Of a stretch of DNA of 64,000 nt, positions 47,118 to 59,860 are shown one piece after another. Location of the stretch: NCBI RefSeq assembly GCF_000801105.2, contig NC_079517.1:1488001-1552000 (forward strand), written 5' to 3'. The notes under the pieces are model-generated. The model ran no database searches and was not told the origin of the DNA. It saw only the letters and a program-made list of their open reading frames with translations. The stretch's first letter is position 1. Every line of letters begins with the position of its first letter. Source of the stretch: Raphanus sativus. Taxonomy: Eukaryota > Streptophyta > Magnoliopsida > Brassicales > Brassicaceae. A program made the position numbers and the translations under genes.

Positions 47118-50100
47118 TTATGTCTCTCTTCGGATAGAAGCTTGGATCTCTTCGAGTGTCTTCCCTTTCGTCTCAGGCACCATCTTCGCCACAAAGATAA
47201 TCGTCATCACAGCAAAAGCAGAGTACATGTAGAACGTACCTACTCAAACAAACAGTCAAACAAAAAAACATAGCTATGTCTCAGTTTAGCTTCCTTTAGA
47301 ATGCGGTTTCTTACGGTTCAAACACACTGATCTCGCAAACGAGCCTTTGAGAGTGTGTACCTGGAGAGCTCCAGCTCATGAGGAAGTTGAAAGTGTAAGA
47401 AACAGCCCAAGCACCAGACCAATTCACCAATACCACTAAGCTTCCTGCGATTCCCTTCACGTTTATTGGAAATATCTGCGTTTGTTTCATCGCCAACAAT
47501 AAAGCAAGATTGTTACAAACAATGTTACTTGCTTCACAAGTCATGTAGCTCTGTTTTTAAACAAGAAATCATACCTCGGACATTATCACCCAAGGAACAG
47601 GTCCCATTCCGATGGAGAAAGCAGCTATATAGATCTGATTGGTGGAAAACAATACATGAATTATATATCACATATGTTTATTACAGAACTCTGCTCTTGA
47701 GTTTTGTTTTTGGTATTAGGTTAAGTTTCACTTACGAGTACACCTCCTACGGCTAAGAAAGGAACCCATTCAAGCAACAAGCTTTGTCCCTGAACCCAAA
47801 ACATAATATAGATTTGGTTTAATTAACATACTAATATATTTCAAAGTGAGAACAGGGTTTAGCTAGAGTTTATGATATGCACCTTGAGGAAGAAAGATGT
47901 TCCTGTGAGTATACATCCTAAGAAGATACCACCAGATGAAATCTGCAGCAAAATTTATACATATAGATAATAAATAAAACTTTAACTTTCGACACACGAA
48001 AATGCTTTCTGTAGATTAAAAGATTTTACCATAATTAGTGGCCTTCTTCCACATTTATCTATCAAGACTGTTCCAAGAACAGTTATTGGCACCTATTAAA
48101 ATGATTCCATGTCAATACTGAAACGTGAATCATTAAATAATTGAAGAATAATTTAGAATGAAGAGAAGAGGTTTATTCACCTGAACACAAGCGATAGCAA
48201 TTGTTCCAAGTTTGCCAGACGAAAGTCCTGCAAGTTATTCAAAAAGACAATGTTATGAATCACAAACGAGTTTAGTTATGACTTCTGATACAAGGCAAGA
48301 TATTTAGGTTTAACGTACATACCAGCTTTTACAAACGTTTCGCTTGCGTAGAAACCAATCCCATTGATTCCCACGAACTGTTGGAATACCATTAGGGAAA
48401 CACCAATCTGAAGAATAATCACATCACACGCGAAGAACATATTTAAACTTCTGAAAGCTATGAGTTAAGGATTTGATACTTTGTCTTGGTTCTGAGCTAA
48501 ACACTTACGATGACAGACCGTCCATATTTCTTGGAGACAAGATCTTGGATTCTTGCTTTTGGAAGAATATCAAGAGCTTGAATGGAGGCTTGAATCTCTT
48601 CAGCTTCATTTGCGATATCTGTATCTCTTCCTCTCAGCTTTTGTAGCGCTACACGGAACTCTTTCTCACGTCCTGCTTTTGCCTGGAAGCATGAGCATGA
48701 GAGATATTAGATCATGTCAAGAAGCTTATATCGATAGGATCATTAGGAATCTAGTAGAGAAAATTACCAGCCAACGGGGAGACTCGGGTATGAAGCATAA
48801 GCCAAACAGCAAAACGATGCAGGGAGCAAGTCCTTTTTAAGATAAAAAAAACATATGAATATTAATAATCACTTTTCCAAAGGAGATTTTTGTGAGGATT
48901 TATCAAGAAACTCTGAGAGATTTACCGGTAAGGGCAAGGATTTTCCAGGAAATGAGAGATCCGATCAAGAAAGAAACAGATGAGCCTATCACAATCATGA
49001 GTTGGTTCAGTGTTGTGAGTGCACCTCGTAGATTTTTTGGAGATATCTCAGCAATGTACACAGGCACCTGAGAGTTTTCATAAACATTGTTTCATAAATA
49101 CTTTCCCAAAAAAATAAAGTAAAATTGAAATTATACCGATTTATCTTTTACTTTAGAGATTAAAAAATGATTAAAAGGGTTAATTACCACATAAGAAAAA
49201 ACTCCAATGCCATATCCTGTGAAGAACCTTCCTACATCGAGTAGCAGAGCACTCTGCATCACATTGAACATCTTATTAGAATCTAATTTTGGTTTTATTT
49301 AAATTAGATCACTGGATCTATTAGACCATAATCGAGACTAGTCTCAGAATGTTAGCTGTGACGTTGAAAATATTCGAAGAGTAGGTATGTATGTGTAAGT
49401 TTAAGTACCTTGGAGAAGAAGACAGCGAGCCAACCAGTTATGCAGAAGCAAGCTGAAGTTCTCATCGCCTGTAATAAGTTTCCACATACAGTATAAACAA
49501 CATATATAAATATACGCATTGAATTTCTATTTTATTTGATCAAAAAAAAATATATATATATACATTGAAATTTTAATTTTAGGAACTTAAGTTTGGGATT
49601 GAGAAAAATATACCCCTTTTCGGCCAGTCGAATCTGAAATATGTCCACTCATAACAGCACCAAGCATTGCACCGATTGTTAAAATGGACCCAAACATGGA
49701 GAACTGCATATTGTAAGACAAACTTTTTTAGCTATATGGTTTGGACTATATACTATTTGACAGAAAAAAAGAAGAAGAAGAAAAGCTCTTGCTTAGAGTA
49801 TAGACACAAACCTCTGCAAGTGAGAGATTGAGATCTTGTCTTATAGATGATTGTGTAGGAGCCGAGTATCCAACCTTCACCAATAAATAAATTATATTTG
49901 GTATTAGGACAGAGCTTTGGCCTTATAAAGGAAACCTCGGATTCGTGTAGAGTATCTCTCTTTAGGAAAAACTTACACAAGAGCCAAACTCAAAGGAGCC
50001 ACAGACAGCAACAAAAGTGCTGAAGAGAACCGTAAAGTAAGATTCGTTAGTCTCACTCTCTTCTTGATCATCTTGCTCAACCACTTTCTTCAACAGTGGA

Positions 50101-50168
50101 TTCCCTAGATCCTCCACCCTATTTAGTGTTTCACCCCTCTCCACATCTTTGATTTCCTGAATTGCCAT
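47118..50168 (-). CDS. ERD6-like monosaccharide transporter (AT5G18840-like), 16 exons
   Basis: Exons: 49977-50168, 49812-49874, 49614-49703, 49409-49468, 49188-49253, 48926-49067, 48768-48832, 48509-48682, 48323-48407, 48181-48227, 48030-48092, 47883-47942, 47736-47789, 47575-47634, 47361-47475 and 47239-47118. They join in frame to 485 residues. It is a major facilitator protein of the sugar porter family with about 12 membrane spans. Signature motifs are present: [10 protein letters not shown] after span 2, PESPRWL after span 6, [15 protein letters not shown] in span 7, DKCGRRPL after span 8, and [12 protein letters not shown] near the C-terminus. ERD6-like members sit mainly in the vacuolar membrane and export sugars by proton coupling. 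The acidic N-terminus has several Leu residues (NPLLKK region), as in tonoplast-sorted relatives. Neighbour order identifies it with recalled ERD6-like 16. Confidence 0.95.
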
Positions 50169-52345
50169 CCCCTCTCTCTCTCTTTCTCACTTTAACTCTT
50201 TGAGAGAATGACAAGTTTCCAAGAAACAGAAAGAGGGAGAGGTGAAGAGTTTGGTTCCTCAAAATGAGTATTTATAGGAAATAGATGCAAGTAGTATCTC
50301 GACGTTGGACGAAGATATTTAAGATATTTGTCCTTTGACGGCAAAATAAAAATAAAGAAATATTAGATTTGATGATTGAGGTTAATACTGACAAACATAG
50401 TTCTCATGTGGGATGAAGCTGTCACTGACCTTATGTCCAATCATCTCCACTCTTTTTTACAATACCAGTTATATATTTTTTCCTTTCAAACTGCTAATTC
50501 ACAATTTATATTTAATCATTTTAAGTAATGCAAATCTCATAGCACTACGATTTTTCTTTCTTGTGAGATTAGTCTTTAACTGCATACATCGAACAAAACA
50601 CATAAAGCTTGTTATCTCAAGCTGTATTAACTTGTAAGTCATTCTTTTTTTTGAAACACAACTTGTACGTCATTCACAAACCTAAAATCCAAAACATTAT
50701 TTCCGTGAACGAAAAATAACGTTTGTGCATAAATTGGAAATATTAAAAAATTTAATATGTTCATAATACAGATTTTAATGCTTAGTTATTATCATAGTTT
50801 CGGATTTTCTGTTGATAGCTTTATCATGTGGGTGGGTATGTGGGTCTCGCTGATCTAAACTACCCATTGTGATAACGACAACGTGCATATATATTTGTCC
50901 ATATTGTTTTTTTTTTTTTTTTTGCTAAAAGTCCATATTGTTCCTATATGATATTTTACTTATCTTAGCTTTGCTGGTGTTTATTGGGTTACTTTTCATG
51001 CTTTATGTAATTTCTTGTCACCTTCCAAGCTTCTCAATTGTTCTGAATAAAGAAAAAATCTCATCAAAATTCGCCTTCAGCAGATATTTATCCTAAACCA
51101 ACAACAAATATCTGTGGAATTTTATGAATTCACGAAAACAAAACCTAATATATAGTAATTTATCACAAAATCTGGAATGAACTTATCAAATATCTCCAGT
51201 GAGACCGACGTACGTGGATTTTGTTGACGTTATGTTGAATAAACGCATCCACTGCGTCGCGTATAGTTCCAACTTACCAAATGAACTTATACATCTACAA
51301 ACATCTTTGTTTGAGATTGTATCTAGTATACGTCCAACGATTCAACATATGAACTTATTCATATTCAAATGTTAAGTAAACTCCTCGAGGCGAAAGATTA
51401 ATATAGCACGTTAAATCTAGCGTTATGGAGAGACATGTACCAAACTCTTAGCCAGTTTATTTAATTAATAAAATGTTAAGATGTTGTCGTTTACTACGAC
51501 AGAATGACTCGGAACTGACGCGTTTGTGTATCTTCATTGTTTCCCAAATCTCATCTCTTTTGTCTCTTTCTAGCCATTTGCGTTCTATGATGCAATCAAT
51601 CTCTAGTCCACACAACACAATTTTAAATTTATAACTTGGCAGGCTACATCTTTCCAACAGTTTAGTAGTACGAGCTTATATCATTTGTATATATAATTTT
51701 CTCTTAGTTTTTTTTAGAAACTAGAGTTATAAATACTCCAGATATCATGTTTTCCTTCACAATTTATCAAATACCGTTTCCTTCTAGTTGCGGATTGGGT
51801 AAAGCTAAACTAAAGAGTGTTACTCCTTAGTCTGTTGAATTGACATGCAATAATCAAAAGGTCAAAGTTGAAACTTGATCCTAGTGTTGACCAAACGGAG
51901 TATAGAGACAGGCCAAGTCACATAACTTGAAGCAGAAAAATGTATAATACTAAAGTTACGATTAGAATGTGTCCATGAAACGTTTTAGACCAAGAAAAAA
52001 ACATGTTACAGTGAGCGAAAGCAAAGCCCTAGTCTATATATATAAACACTAGTCGGTTAGGAGCAATCAGGTCACTGACCAGACCATTTCCTGTTATTAC
52101 AGTTGCAGCATCACCACCATGTCTTTTAAGAAATTGGGAAGAAGAACAGAGGAGAAAGAGCAAGTAAACTCATCTGATAATTAAACCACTTTATCTCTTT
52201 CTCAAGGGAATCTATCTTGAGAAGCTGTAGCTGAGCTCTTGTTGAAGGTTGAGACAAGCTTTTTTTATACAGCTACCCTCCAAGTTTTTTTTATGAACAC
52301 ATCTTCAACGGTTAAAATGAGAGTCTCTGCCATTGGACTTTTTAT
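50169..52345. other. Transporter promoter and SPL7 downstream region
   Basis: AT-rich intergenic DNA of 2.2 kb. The transporter 5' leader (50169-50230) is CT-rich on the plus strand. A TATA-like tatatatata at 52036-52045 on the plus strand precedes a 21-codon frame (52119-52184, described separately). No other gene seen. Confidence 0.4.
52119..52184 (+). CDS. Possible 21-residue small ORF with own promoter
   Basis: The frame MSFKKLGRRTEEKEQVNSSD plus one residue starts in a good plant context (caccatgtc) about 75 bases after a tatatata run. It is very short, basic at the start and acidic at the end. It could equally be chance. I do not recognise it. Confidence 0.15.
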   Translation: MSFKKLGRRTEEKEQVNSSDN

Positions 52346-55300
52346 TCATAGTTTGTGTGCCAATCTCGTCCGGATCGACACTGCAAGCTGCGTGACCTTG
52401 TTTGGATGGTAGAGAACCACACAGACCGCAAAACAGACAGCAATTGTGGCGATAAAGAGAACAGTTTGACGAGACCTGAATGTTTGGGCAGACTGTATTG
52501 GTATACAAGACTTCCTTGGCCAGTCTCCTATGTCATTTACATTCATGATAACCTCGTTGTTTAAAAGAGGATCTGTCTCTTTTCTGCCTGTATCTGGTGA
52601 AGCCGCTCGTATCCTCTCGTCACAACCTAATCCTACATCTGGTTCCTGTAAATATAGAATAAATGGGGAATATCAACGGAGAAAAAGAATGCGAAAACCA
52701 ATAAAAAATGCAAAGAATCCATTAAAATCGTCATAATGTGCCAAATATATCATGAAACAAGAAACCAAATGGGTAAGACAATTGAAGTTTGTTTGCTTGC
52801 TGGGTCCAGTTTAGATTAAATCGGGGAAAAAATCGGTTATTAGTGAAAAAACAAACCTGATTGAAGTTTAATACTCTTGATGGAAAGTCCTTCTGGAAAC
52901 TGCTGTCACAACAGCACACTGGTGTTACTGGATTCACCTTTGAATCTTCATGGCTTTGCTGCTTTCTGGCTGTATTCATATTTTCATGTAGAAGCCTCAC
53001 GTCGCAGTCACACGTACAGTGAACGAGACTGTCCGGCTTCATTTTGTTCACCAAAGTTTCCAGATTGTGCAGTACGTTTCCTAAGATTGAGGGCGAGTCA
53101 CTCTGTATCAGATAATTCAGTACTCTGTTGTATCTTTTTATCTGACATCGGTTCACGGTCTGCTCAGTGCATTCTGTAGAGGGCACCTTCACTGACCATG
53201 CAATATCTAACAAGAGCCCAGTAAAGGAGCTCTGCCTCTCTTTGAAATCCTTGCAACAGCAAGTCAAAGAACAGCAGGCGGTAATGCCTTGTTCCTCTGG
53301 AAAGAGTGTAGCATTGAACTTCTGCTCTATTACTTTCATTTCAAAACAAATAGCTTTATCTCCAATTATTAGAGGTATGAAATTTGATAGGCCAGATTCA
53401 TTTTCAACCTGCAAAAGGATTAGAGGAAGATCACATTGTTTGCATAAGCGGAGCTCCTTGTCAAAAACGTATATTTTCAACAAATGGGTACCTCGACAAA
53501 TGCAGGGCCAAATAGATTAGGATCAGAATTCACAATATTTATCCTGTACAACTTGTTACTACAAGAACGCTTCCCATCCTGGCCCGGTGCAGGTACAACA
53601 GAATAGTTATGTGGTAAGTACTTCCCAGAAAAAGACACAAGAAACCTGCAATGAAACCATTATCATGTTACTCTTTCCTATTCAGAACATCTTAGGGGTC
53701 ACACAACTCCCGAGTGCAAGATACCGAACCAACACATGATGAGTAGTAATCCCAGTGCAGCATTTTGAAGGTTCTTGAAATGTAATTTTTATCATATGAG
53801 CAAATATGAATAGCTAAAATATGCGAGAAAAGCCCGAAGCATTGATCAAAATAGGGGTTGATACACATACCGGCATTTGGGTTGCACAAGGTTAAGTCCA
53901 CAAACAACGAGTTCAATTGGTTTGCCAGCTTCAAAACAGGTTGGATACACAAACTGAAGTTTTGGTGACTCTAGTTTAACATCTACTCTTCTTAAAGTTG
54001 TTCCACCTGCAAACCAAAAGAAATAAGAATAAACTCACACTTCAAAATCTTTTACTACACAAAACTATGCTTAGTATGATAGGAAAATATAAAAAATGAG
54101 AAAAAAAGTAAAGCAGATCATCTTGCCTTTGATAAGACGAAAAATCATGTTGTTCAAATAGACAGTCATCGAGCCTCTTCCAAATAGCATCTTCCCAGGT
54201 TTAAGAATAAATTCATCCAGATATGCCACAGGATCTTTAGACAACTGCTTAAAAGAATAAATAGGAAACACTTATTACAGCACAAAGTCAAAAAGAGGGC
54301 TCGCAGAACAGATATATTAAAGTTGAAATATATAGCACAATTTGCAGAAACAAAAGAACTTCATGACAAAAATTTGTAAGAGCTTTAATGTATATGATAG
54401 TAAGAGGAAATGTGCATAAACACATAGAACAACCCTTCGAAAATAGACATCCTACTGAAAAGAAACAACTTTTATGTTGTGTTGTGGCATCAGGAACATG
54501 TAAAAGACCACACAATTTACCTTCGCCCACATAATCTCTGGCATTGCTATAAAGACAGTCAAAATTGTACATCCAGGACGGATATAGCCCTCCAGCTCAA
54601 CAGGCATGGTGGCCAGCCATTGGAATATCTGCAAATTCAATTGATCACACGGAAATTAGTACTTTGAGATTCTGAAAAGGGTAAACATAGTCTCTGACCC
54701 TAAACTGTAATATAAAATTCTTGACAATACTTGATGACGTAGTCTCCGAGGGAACTCCGCTGGATTCCAATCGTAGAGTTTGAAAGAGATCCGACCTGTG
54801 GGGCACTACAAAGAAATGAAAAAAAAATTAGTTAATAAAGCACAAATGATCTTTTGATATGTAAGAGTGACAGAAGAGAAAACCCACCATAGTTGAGTAA
54901 GCACTTTTGTTGTCACCACCGGAAGGTGAACGTTCAAACTTTGTGTCATTAATTCCTTCATCTGGTAGAGCTTCACCCGAACCTGTACCAGAGACAAAGC
55001 TGTCCGCGTTGATGCTATGGGTAAATGGTACAGACCCCTGAGTGGGAATACGCCGGTCTTCAAAATTCAACGAAGCATCTTGTTCCACTCTCTGGTCACT
55101 AGAACATCCATTATCTGCTTCAAAGTTAATAACATGTACAAAGCGTAATCAGCTTGAATTTTCCAAAAAAAAAAACTCAAACATTGGTACCTTTACCATC
55201 ATCAACATCAATGACGCTGTTATCATTCTGTGATAACACTTGCTGTTGTTGTTTCGAAGCAAGTCCTCCTTTATCTACAGGTTTCCTTTTCCTCCTGTTG

Positions 55301-56000
55301 TTGTGACGCTCTAGCTTCCTCCGACAGCTGCGTTTCCCCTCGTCGAAGTCCGGGAGCACGTGGAACCTGCCATATGGTTTATTATACTCAACTCAGGAAA
55401 CAACAAACACTAAATAGGACAAAAGAAAACTCCAATCAATAATAGTGATTACTTTCCACACTGTTGACAGTATCTCTTATCCTCTCCCTCAAGCACAACG
55501 GATGTAGCGTTGGCACACTGGAGGCAAACCTTGTGCCTTCTGTGGTACCCTTTGAGCTCGCTTATATCAACCTCACAACCCGGAACTTGACACCGAGCCA
55601 CGCCCGACACCCCGCCGCCTCGTACCCGTTTCTTCTTCGGTAACTCAGCCTCCTCCAGCTTCTGATCGAGCTCCGGACACGAGCACGGGAGCAAACCTTC
55701 CACGAAATTGGAACAGAGCAGCCTCGGGTCTCGCTTCCTGACCCGATCGGAGCCAGAGCCTGATTCATCCGGAGAAGGATACGTCGAAATCGTCGTCGTC
55801 GGAGGAGGAGGAGGAGGAGCGGGGGAGAAGGGAGGTTGATCGGACTCCAAGGAGACGAGGAGACGCTCGTCTGCGGCGAAGTCGAGGAGGAGATCACCCC
55901 AATCCCACATGGCGGAGGAAGGATCGTCGTCCAGCAATGCCGGCGGTTGGATTTGCATCTCCGGCGGCGATTGCGATTGCGATTGCGACAGAGAAGACAT
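52346..56000 (-). CDS. SPL7: SBP-domain transcription factor SPL7, 10 exons
   Basis: Exons: 55453-56000, 55191-55366, 54888-55114, 54731-54805, 54521-54628, 54127-54244, 53871-54006, 53492-53645, 52857-53408 and 52346-52645, joining to 797 residues. SPL7 is the central activator of copper-deficiency genes (copper transporters, FSD1, miR398) and binds GTAC cores. The SBP domain spans about residues 136-212: [20 protein letters not shown], then [29 protein letters not shown] and [15 protein letters not shown], with the basic tail as nuclear signal. The N-terminus is Pro- and acid-rich. A hydrophobic segment near the C-terminus ([18 protein letters not shown]) matches the membrane segment of the Arabidopsis protein. 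The start is ATG at 56000; the frame extends to 56030 only through a TTG. The sixth intron has a GC donor. No miR156 site is expected for this clade. Confidence 0.96.
54124..54127 (-). other. GC-AG intron donor in SPL7
   Basis: Exon 6 ends ATCAAAG and the intron begins GCAAGA; exon 7 opens GTGGAACAAC after a normal AG, giving the conserved LIKGGTTL. Only this GC donor keeps the frame and the conserved sequence. Confidence 0.8.
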
Positions 56001-57740
56001 TTTATGGTGAGTCTTCTTCTTCTTCTTCAATCATATGATAAAATTAAATTCAGATGAATTGGTAAAAGGACCCATCGGTTGTTAAGGAAGTTGTTTTGGT
56101 TGGTGATTTTGGTCTAAGGTTTTAATAATTGCTACTACAAGTCATCACATATCTGGGAATATGCATTCACACAACTTGGATTTTACTTGTTTTGTAATTT
56201 TTAAGGCACGAATAAAGTAAATTATCTCACACTTTTGTATCAAATGAATATGAACTTGTTGAATTAAATAATAGACACAATCATGATTACTTACTTAATC
56301 GTGCTATAAATAGTTTATTCACATCTTCTTTTCTCCTTTTTTTGTCAATTTTTTTTTCTTTTCTTTATCACAAAAGATATGATTGTAATACATTTTGACC
56401 ACAAGTTACAGACAATAATATCACATTTTTAATTACATAGTTTCATAACATTTTCCACCAAAAACTCAATTGTCTCTATTAGGAAATTCTATGATTATTC
56501 ATGGACTATGACATTTGATAGGCTAAAATTATTTTATCATTTAATAGGGCATTCTTCAATGGTGTATACTTGTTGATCATCAACACAAATACGTGGTATA
56601 GTCATTTGGTCAACTATTAAACAATACATCATTTCACAAAAAACAGCCATCCAAATCACTCTTCTAATCTCGAAATATAAAAAAGAGTGATACAGTGACA
56701 ACAAGTTGTTTTATACTATTATTGTTTTGTCAAAAAAAAATACAAAGTTGTGAAAAGTTTAGTTAATGAAAGGTAACTACAGAGATTTTAGTCAAAAAAA
56801 AAGAGGTAACTACAGAGAAAATTGAAGGGACAAAAATATTCGGTGGGCCGGTTAAAAACTTTGATTGAGGTGAACGGGAAGGGTGAGAGTGAGTCAGGCA
56901 GGTAGGAGTGTCGGGGCGTGACAAGCACGCGTCTTGTGATCTAGCAAACCGTCGCGTGTAAGCTACGCTTGTTCGATGCAAACCACCAAAGGTTGATCAA
57001 TCTTTATAGGAAACGACGTCTGATGAGTGTTACTTGGGACGTGAGCTACCAAAACTGTCCTCTCTCTTCGTTTTTTGTTCTTCTCCAATAATAACGGTAG
57101 AGCTTAGTCTTCGGCTTCCAAGTCAATCACCATCAGAATCTAGACACGTGTCTCGTCCTTTATATAGCAATAATAGACTCACTTCTCGGGTGGTTAATGA
57201 TTAAGGTGAGGCTTGATGATGATATGCCTAGTTCTCAAATGGGCCTGCCCGGGTCCAAGGACAAATGACGACATTAACAACTGAATGACCCACCTAATAA
57301 CATAAAGTCGAAACTGAATGCGGATTAGTTTCAACCTCAACCATCTCTAATCCTATTCCATTAGCTATCGTAGTAACTGCTTGCAAGAATCCGTTGTGGA
57401 GAATGGAGGTTTTTACCATTGTGCAAAGATGTTATATATATTTCATTACCATTTGTGCAAAGATGTTGGAACTGTATATGCGGATTAGACTTAAACATAT
57501 CCTTGTTTTCGTCAAGCAACGGTTAAAATCATAAACATTGACCAACATAATAGTGGTTAAAGAATAAACCGAATGTGAGATTTAAATCTATCGTAAGGAA
57601 TGGTTCACACAACAAACGTAAGGTTTACAATTAATTAGGTGTACTTGAAAACCACGTTACTAATTAATAGACTTAAAGCCAGGCCCAATACATTAAGCTA
57701 ATATAGGCCCATGAGTCGAGTTAAGAAACCCAAAAGCACA

Positions 57741-58116
57741 TTACCCCTGCCGAATTTATTATTTTACAGTACCGATTGACATTTCAATAATAAATTCGGT
57801 AACAGGAGTAAGTTGTTTGTTGTTATTGATATTTGTAGAATATACATTTCCAATTCCTACTAACTATCATTTTCCCTGATTTATATGTGACTTTTTCTTG
57901 TTTTAAACATTTGTTAGTTTCAGTTTTAAAGTTGAGGCATTTGTTCTTTAGACTTATAACTACTATTAAGTTATATTAAATAAGAAAACTGATATATCTT
58001 TATCCCCATACAAAATTTGCTTTCTCAAAATGTGATAATTGATGAAACTGAACCAAAATTAATCATTTAATGAACTTTATTATCGAAATGTCAATCGGCA
58101 CTGTAAAATAATTTCG
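57741..58116. repeat. Foldback element with nested inverted repeats
   Basis: A 14-base perfect inverted repeat (ccgaatttattatt at 57750, aataataaattcgg at 57786) forms a hairpin with a 22-base loop, extended imperfectly to 57741-57811. The stem plus loop appears again, inverted and slightly diverged, at 58076-58116 (tttattatcgaaatgtcaatcgg...). The whole thus has roughly 40-base terminal inverted repeats around a 280-base AT-rich centre, like a MITE. Confidence 0.7.
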
Positions 58117-58619
58117 TAAAATAGAGTAGTAAATGTATTAACATTTTATTTATAGCAATATGACTTAGATATCAAAAAAATACGTTATGACAAAATTAGT
58201 ACACAATAAAAAATTAGCATTAACTAAAAAAAATAACAGCTTTACAACAATTTTTTACTGAACTAGTGTTAACTTTCAACTCTACAACAATTTTTTTTAC
58301 GTTCTACTCAAATTTATCCTCTACCAAATCAGAAAGGATCGCTATTACTACCGAAAGACCCAAAGTATAAGACGTCTTGATGAACAAGCATATCTTTTCA
58401 TAACGTTGAGAGGCATTCTCAATGACCTCGTTGATCACGCCGCTGCAGTAATAGTGGAAAGTAGTAGTTTAAACGAGGTAGAAAAAGCCATTAACCACCG
58501 TGACCACTTTGCCACCAGTAGTTTGTCCCTGTAGAAGGCAAAGAAACACTTCAAGGCCTGACAAACACGAGAGAGCCAGGAGCACACGCTTAGATTTAAA
58601 ATAATATTTAAAATATTAA

Positions 58620-59345
58620 ATAATATGACTGAAAACACATAAGATTTAAAATAACTAATCATAATATGAGAAATCATTATTTTAATTTAATATTTTCAAA
58701 AATATCAGTATTCCAAAATTTTGTTTTTTTTAAATAAAATAAAAATCAATATCAAATATGGAAAGCTAACAAAAGTAAAAATATTATGTATATAAGTTAA
58801 CTGAAAATATAATAAATATTTCAAAAATAAAAATTAAAAATGCAAGACTTTTAAACAATTATAACTATAAAAACCACATAGGATATAAAACCACAAATCA
58901 TATTATGACAAATCAACATTTTATTTTTCTATTTCTAATAATATTAATATTACCAAAAATATTTTATTTCAAAATAAAATATAATCAATTTAAAGTATGG
59001 TAAACTTACAAAAGTGAAAGAATTATATATAATTTAATTTAATATATAATATATTTTCGAAATTAACATAAAATATCTTACAAATATAATAACTAACTCA
59101 AAAATGCAAGATATTTAAACAATTAGGACTATATGAATTTAAAACACATAATTTTAAAATTTTAGGATATATGATATTGAAAATATTCAATAATATGATT
59201 GAAAACACATAGGATTTAAAACAACTAATCATAATATGAGAAATTATTAATTTTGTTTAATATTTTCAAAAATGTCAATATCCCAAAAAAAATATTTCAA
59301 AATAAATCATAAATCAATATCAAATAAGGAAATCTAACAAAGGTA
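58620..59345. repeat. Three diverged copies of an AT-rich repeat
   Basis: The phrase gaaaacacata(a/g)gatttaaaa, followed by ctaatcataatatgagaaat, occurs near 58630 and 59201. A more diverged copy (accacataggatataaaac...catattatgacaaat) is near 58872. Each is followed by an aaaatatttcaaaataaa-type segment. No coding content. Confidence 0.6.
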
Positions 59346-59493
59346 AAAGGTATAATAAAATTTTGAGCTGAAAATGAAGTGAAGCAACACTTCGGTGAGC
59401 AAATGATCACTCCAATCAGTTGCTACAGAGTTTATACTATACTATGGTTGTGGCATAGGTTTAAAACCCTGATGAATTGAAACGATATTTCAG

Positions 59494-59860
59494 ATCAAAT
59501 AGGACTTACTCCAGAAGAAGTCATGGAGAATCCTGATGTTGCAATGACATTCCAGAATCCTAGAGAGTCCAAGCAGTGTTAATGGAAGTACGTTTTATTT
59601 CTTCACTTACATGAAAATATATACTTTTGACATGATCTCTGACTCATTTTGATTGTTGTTGCAGTGTTCAGAGAACCCGATGAACATCATGAAGTACCCT
59701 ACCAAAACGACAAAGAGGTAAAACACTCGATCTTATTTAAGTTGTGCATTGAAAACATCTCAAGCAATGACATTTGTAAGAGTATGTTTTTTTTGTTTGA
59801 TTGTAGGTAATGGATGTGTTCAACAAGATATGGCAGCTCTTCCCAAGGATGACGGGTTGA
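59494..59860 (+). pseudogene. TIC40 C-terminal fragment, disrupted
   Basis: Three exon pieces with intact intron borders (59494-59588, 59663-59714 and from about 59809) match the C-terminal Sti1/Hop-like domain of the chloroplast import co-chaperone TIC40. They read LTPEEVMENPDVAMTFQNPR, then CSENPMNIMKY, then VMDVFNKIWQLFP and a stop at 59858. Two small insertions break it: an extra GA near 59565 creates a stop a few codons on, and an extra five bases near 59698 shift the next exon. Introns are present, so it arose by DNA duplication, not retroposition. The rest of the gene is absent. In Arabidopsis TIC40 is recalled as AT5G16620, far from this neighbourhood. Confidence 0.85.

Larger units (their letters stand above)
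56001..59493. other. SPL7 upstream region and repeat-rich intergenic DNA
   Basis: The SPL7 leader and promoter lie in the first part. At 57141-57170 a G-box (acacgtgt) and a tatatag sequence sit 10 bases apart on the plus strand, with no gene after them. From 57741 to 58116 there is a foldback element, and 58600-59340 has a three-copy AT-rich repeat. About 58330-58510 is more GC-rich and stays open on the plus strand for about 60 codons, with no recognised product. Confidence 0.4.

Noticed and set aside
54869..54883. Partial match to the miR156 sequence (tgacagaagagaa) in SPL7
   Set aside because: Only the first 13 bases agree, it lies at an intron, and it is miRNA-like rather than target-like. 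No hairpin seen.
55562..55897. 111-codon minus-strand frame in SPL7 exon 1
   Set aside because: Out-of-frame reading of the SPL7 first exon; the conserved SBP domain lies in the other frame.
58330..58510. Open plus-strand stretch of about 60 codons in GC-richer DNA (contains LRGILNDLVDHAAAVIVESS)
   Set aside because: Could be a coding remnant, but no family was recognised and the upstream frame is broken; not enough to call a pseudogene.
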